Both the position numbers and the translations under genes were made by a program. Shown here piece by piece: positions 5,854 to 6,128 of a stretch of 6,128 nt of DNA. The stretch lies in NCBI GenBank assembly GCA_028697695.1, contig JAQVEI010000101.1, positions 1,772 to 7,899 of the forward strand, in the 5' to 3' direction. The stretch is from Lentimicrobiaceae bacterium (GTDB lineage: Bacteria; Bacteroidota; Bacteroidia; Bacteroidales; Lentimicrobiaceae). How positions within the stretch are numbered: the stretch's first letter is position 1; the number at the start of each line of letters is the position of its first letter. The notes under the pieces were generated by a model. The model ran no database searches. It saw only the letters and a program-made list of their open reading frames with translations, and was not told where the DNA came from.

Positions 5854-6063
5854 TAAAAAGCAAAATTTTTTTTCATACCATTTTTTTAGGGAGGCTATCC
5901 GTAAGGAACCATCCCTGCAAAAGGATAATGATTTGCTGCATACCGGTAGTAGAAGGGTAGGGTTGGGATAGCGGGGAGTGATGATGCTGCTAATCGTGCA
6001 ATATTATATAAACGAGAGCTTATTAATTGGATTGGTCGTTTTCTCCATACAACACATGATTTT
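5854..6063. other. Intergenic region with a G-quadruplex motif
   Basis: There is no supported gene between the promoter and the next stop codon. The stretch 5887-5980 is richer in G and C than its surroundings. Four G-tracts on the + strand (5955-5957, 5960-5962, 5965-5967, 5973-5976) with loops TA, TT and ATAGC meet the classical G3+N1-7 quadruplex rule. No clear terminator for the gene at the right edge is visible; AAACGA/TCGTTT across a long loop near 6010-6045 is too weak to call. Confidence 0.45.
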
Positions 6064-6128
6064 TTAAAACCGGTACCTATAACCTATTCTAATGCCTGCA
6101 TTAAACAATCTTTGCTGATTATGTTTCG
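6064..6128 (-). CDS. Probable C-terminal tail of an outer-membrane beta-barrel protein (partial)
   Basis: Twenty codons are open from the right edge to TAA at 6066-6064; the other two frames on this strand stop within 3 and 15 codons. The end reads RLFNAGIRIGYRYRF: a Gly, then alternating hydrophobic and polar residues, closing on an aromatic Phe, the usual last strand of TonB-dependent receptors and other outer-membrane barrels. This is a short stretch, so the call rests on pattern only. The gene is on the same strand as the repressor pair, but a 286-base gap with its own promoter separates them. Confidence 0.5.
   Translation of the reverse strand, partial: KHNQQRLFNAGIRIGYRYRF

Noticed and set aside
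5883..5918. Imperfect hairpin AGGGA...TCCCT next to a T-run
   Set aside because: The T-run is on the wrong side: on the + strand it precedes the hairpin and on the - strand it becomes A, so it is not an intrinsic terminator; pairing is also poor beyond five bases.
6121..6128. ATG at the right edge on the + strand
   Set aside because: Only two codons are visible, and it overlaps the better supported - strand tail.

Overview
The window looks like chromosomal DNA of a member of the Bacteroidota, probably an environmental one. The evidence is a C-terminal type IX secretion sorting domain, a lipoprotein with a typical lipobox, an M56 peptidase carrying TonB C-terminal domains, AT-rich DNA, weak or absent Shine-Dalgarno sites on most genes, and two promoters of the Bacteroidota TTTG / TAnnTTTG type. 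The genus cannot be told from this piece.

Layout. Bases 1-1113 (+) hold the 3' part of a secreted family 18 glycoside hydrolase followed by a CUB-like domain and a type A sorting domain. Bases 1320-2504 (+) encode a protein with an HTH-like N-terminus and a long helical, TPR-like remainder, behind a very good promoter. After a 353-base gap with no recognisable gene come a cysteine-rich lipoprotein (2858-3436, +) and, 10 bases on, a 57-residue two-helix membrane protein (3447-3620, +) that is easy to miss because of its size. A 148-base convergent gap (3621-3768) holds strong inverted repeats. The other strand carries a BlaI/MecI-type repressor (5777-5397) and an M56 BlaR1-like membrane peptidase (5400-3769), overlapping by 4 bases. 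At the right edge, 6128-6064 (-) is probably the last 20 codons of an outer-membrane beta-barrel gene.

The best understood unit is the repressor/peptidase pair. By analogy with BlaI/BlaR1, the peptidase senses an extracytoplasmic signal and triggers inactivation of the repressor. Here the sensor is not a penicillin-binding domain but two tandem TonB C-terminal domains, and no beta-lactamase gene is in view. The promoter is nested in palindromes: one is an exact TACAnnTGTA box lying on the -7 element, and two share the form AACTAA-N4-TTAGTT. This strongly suggests autorepression.

The most notable observations are this promoter/operator array; an in-frame A AAA AAG slippery heptamer at the end of the repressor gene, whose -1 frame runs directly into the peptidase; a set of competing hairpins in the convergent gap; a four-tract G-quadruplex motif upstream of the repressor promoter; and the uncharacterised lipoprotein/small-membrane-protein pair. 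I see no CRISPR array, tRNA, rRNA or insertion sequence.
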